Below, one piece after another: positions 63,151 to 64,000 of a stretch of 64,000 nt of DNA (the stretch's first letter is position 1; each line of letters opens with the position of its first letter). The notes beneath the pieces were generated by a model, which saw only the letters and a list, made by a program, of their open reading frames with translations, had not been told where the DNA came from and searched no databases. The position numbers were made by a program, and so were the translations under genes. The DNA is from Gorsachius magnificus (Eukaryota > Chordata > Aves > Pelecaniformes > Ardeidae): NCBI GenBank assembly GCA_034008185.1, contig CM067084.1:8451385-8515384 (forward strand). The letters are read 5' to 3'.

Positions 63151-64000
63151 ACCTTTTCTGGCTTTTACTTGGCTTTGTTCTTTATTCCTGTACCTTAGCT
63201 AGAGGTTCTTTATCAAGATCTACCTCCTGAGACAGTTTAATGCACTGGTGCTTCTTCTCTTCTCTTGCAATGCTGCGTGCCCTGTGAACTATTCATTAAA
63301 CATGTCTAAATAACTGCTGCATTTAAATGCCTCTGGCCCACCATTTTCAAACACATTCAGGTTTTCATCTCTCTCATGTCCACAGTACCAAATTTTGCTT
63401 GTGATAGTACAAGTGTTCCTGCAAAAACTGCTTCTGTTATCTTTTCTCCATGTTAACTCATGAGTACTGCTATATTTTTGGTTTGGAAGAAGTCCAGTAC
63501 TGTTATTTTTAATGATGGAGCACACTTTCTTCCTTTGGGAGATAAAACAGTCAAATGGTAACAAGCTGTTTTGCCTTGCTGCTTCAGGCTGCCTCTGGTC
63601 CAAAAGAAGAAATCATAATAAAGCAAATACCTCATCTGACTAAATAATCAAGCACACCACTGCTTAGAGAGAGGAGTACAAAGCTGCAGGGCTGAAGAAT
63701 AAGAAAGAAGCTTGCAAAAATCAGCCTGTGTACTTATGGCAGTAAGTCCACCTGAAGTTTCCAGCTCTGTTTAAGGAGACATGATGAGTCAGTGCTACAG
63801 ACAAACGAAACCTGATGTATGAAACACGCAGCAGAGGCCCATTTGGAGATATTTAGGAGGAAAGACAAAATTGTCATGAATAGACAAGCAAAACACCACA
63901 GAGAAAAAACTTTATACAGGCTCTGGACTCTCACCATTTCAGAGACACCGAATTTCCAAACCACCTCTTTCCCCTCTTCCCAAATCTTTCAGTAGAGGCA
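63151..64000. other. No gene seen
   Basis: AT-rich single-copy sequence to the end of the window. A minus-strand open frame at 63289-63603 (104 codons) has no splice context or domain that I recognise. Confidence 0.5.

Noticed and set aside
1..64000. CRISPR arrays, prophage, operons or bacterial gene clusters
   Set aside because: No direct-repeat/spacer arrays or dense co-directional ORFs. The window is vertebrate-type DNA.

Overview
This window looks like bird nuclear DNA. Two interspersed repeats point that way. One is a CR1 LINE 3' fragment at 56205-56335. The other is the 5' part of a GC-rich LTR-type element that I recognise as abundant in bird genomes (43001-43625). The overall repeat load is low, and I saw no Alu, B1/B2 or L1 sequence. 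An ancient SINE with a 5S rRNA-like head (55589-55960) and a possible very old CR1 relic (21745-21860) fit an amniote genome. Nothing looks bacterial, plasmid or phage: there are no dense ORFs, operons or ribosome-binding sites.

I recognise no protein-coding gene. The open reading frames are short, mostly overlapping on several strands, and match no family I can name. The window is best read as a gene desert or the inside of very long introns: AT-rich single-copy DNA broken by homopolymer tracts, a few microsatellites, perfect hairpins and three small CpG-rich patches (about 7.8-8.2, 25.3-25.6 and 29.4-29.6 kb).

The most gene-like signal is a plus-strand core promoter at 50.4-50.5 kb. It has a TATA box, a matching initiator 31 bases downstream, an HNF1-like site upstream, and a short ATG-free first exon ending in a good splice donor. 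On the minus strand three short stretches (59316-59427, 54643-54805, 41933-42069) have paired splice-site consensus around an open frame. Their phases do not chain directly, so they are candidates only.

Layout: 0-25 kb is single-copy AT-rich DNA with a 24-bp perfect palindrome (3695-3718), a CpG-rich patch and small hairpins. 25-42 kb is similar, with two more CpG patches and paired octamer sites. 42-44 kb holds a candidate exon, a 30-bp tandem duplication and the LTR fragment. 48-51 kb holds a hairpin cluster, a purine-rich tract and the TATA promoter. 55-60 kb is the repeat-richest part: SINE, CR1 and a local duplication of about 190 bp. 60-64 kb is single-copy again, with a homeodomain-motif-rich block and a GC-richer patch. 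I found no new multi-gene system. The promoter, the SINE, the duplication and the candidate exons most deserve a second look.
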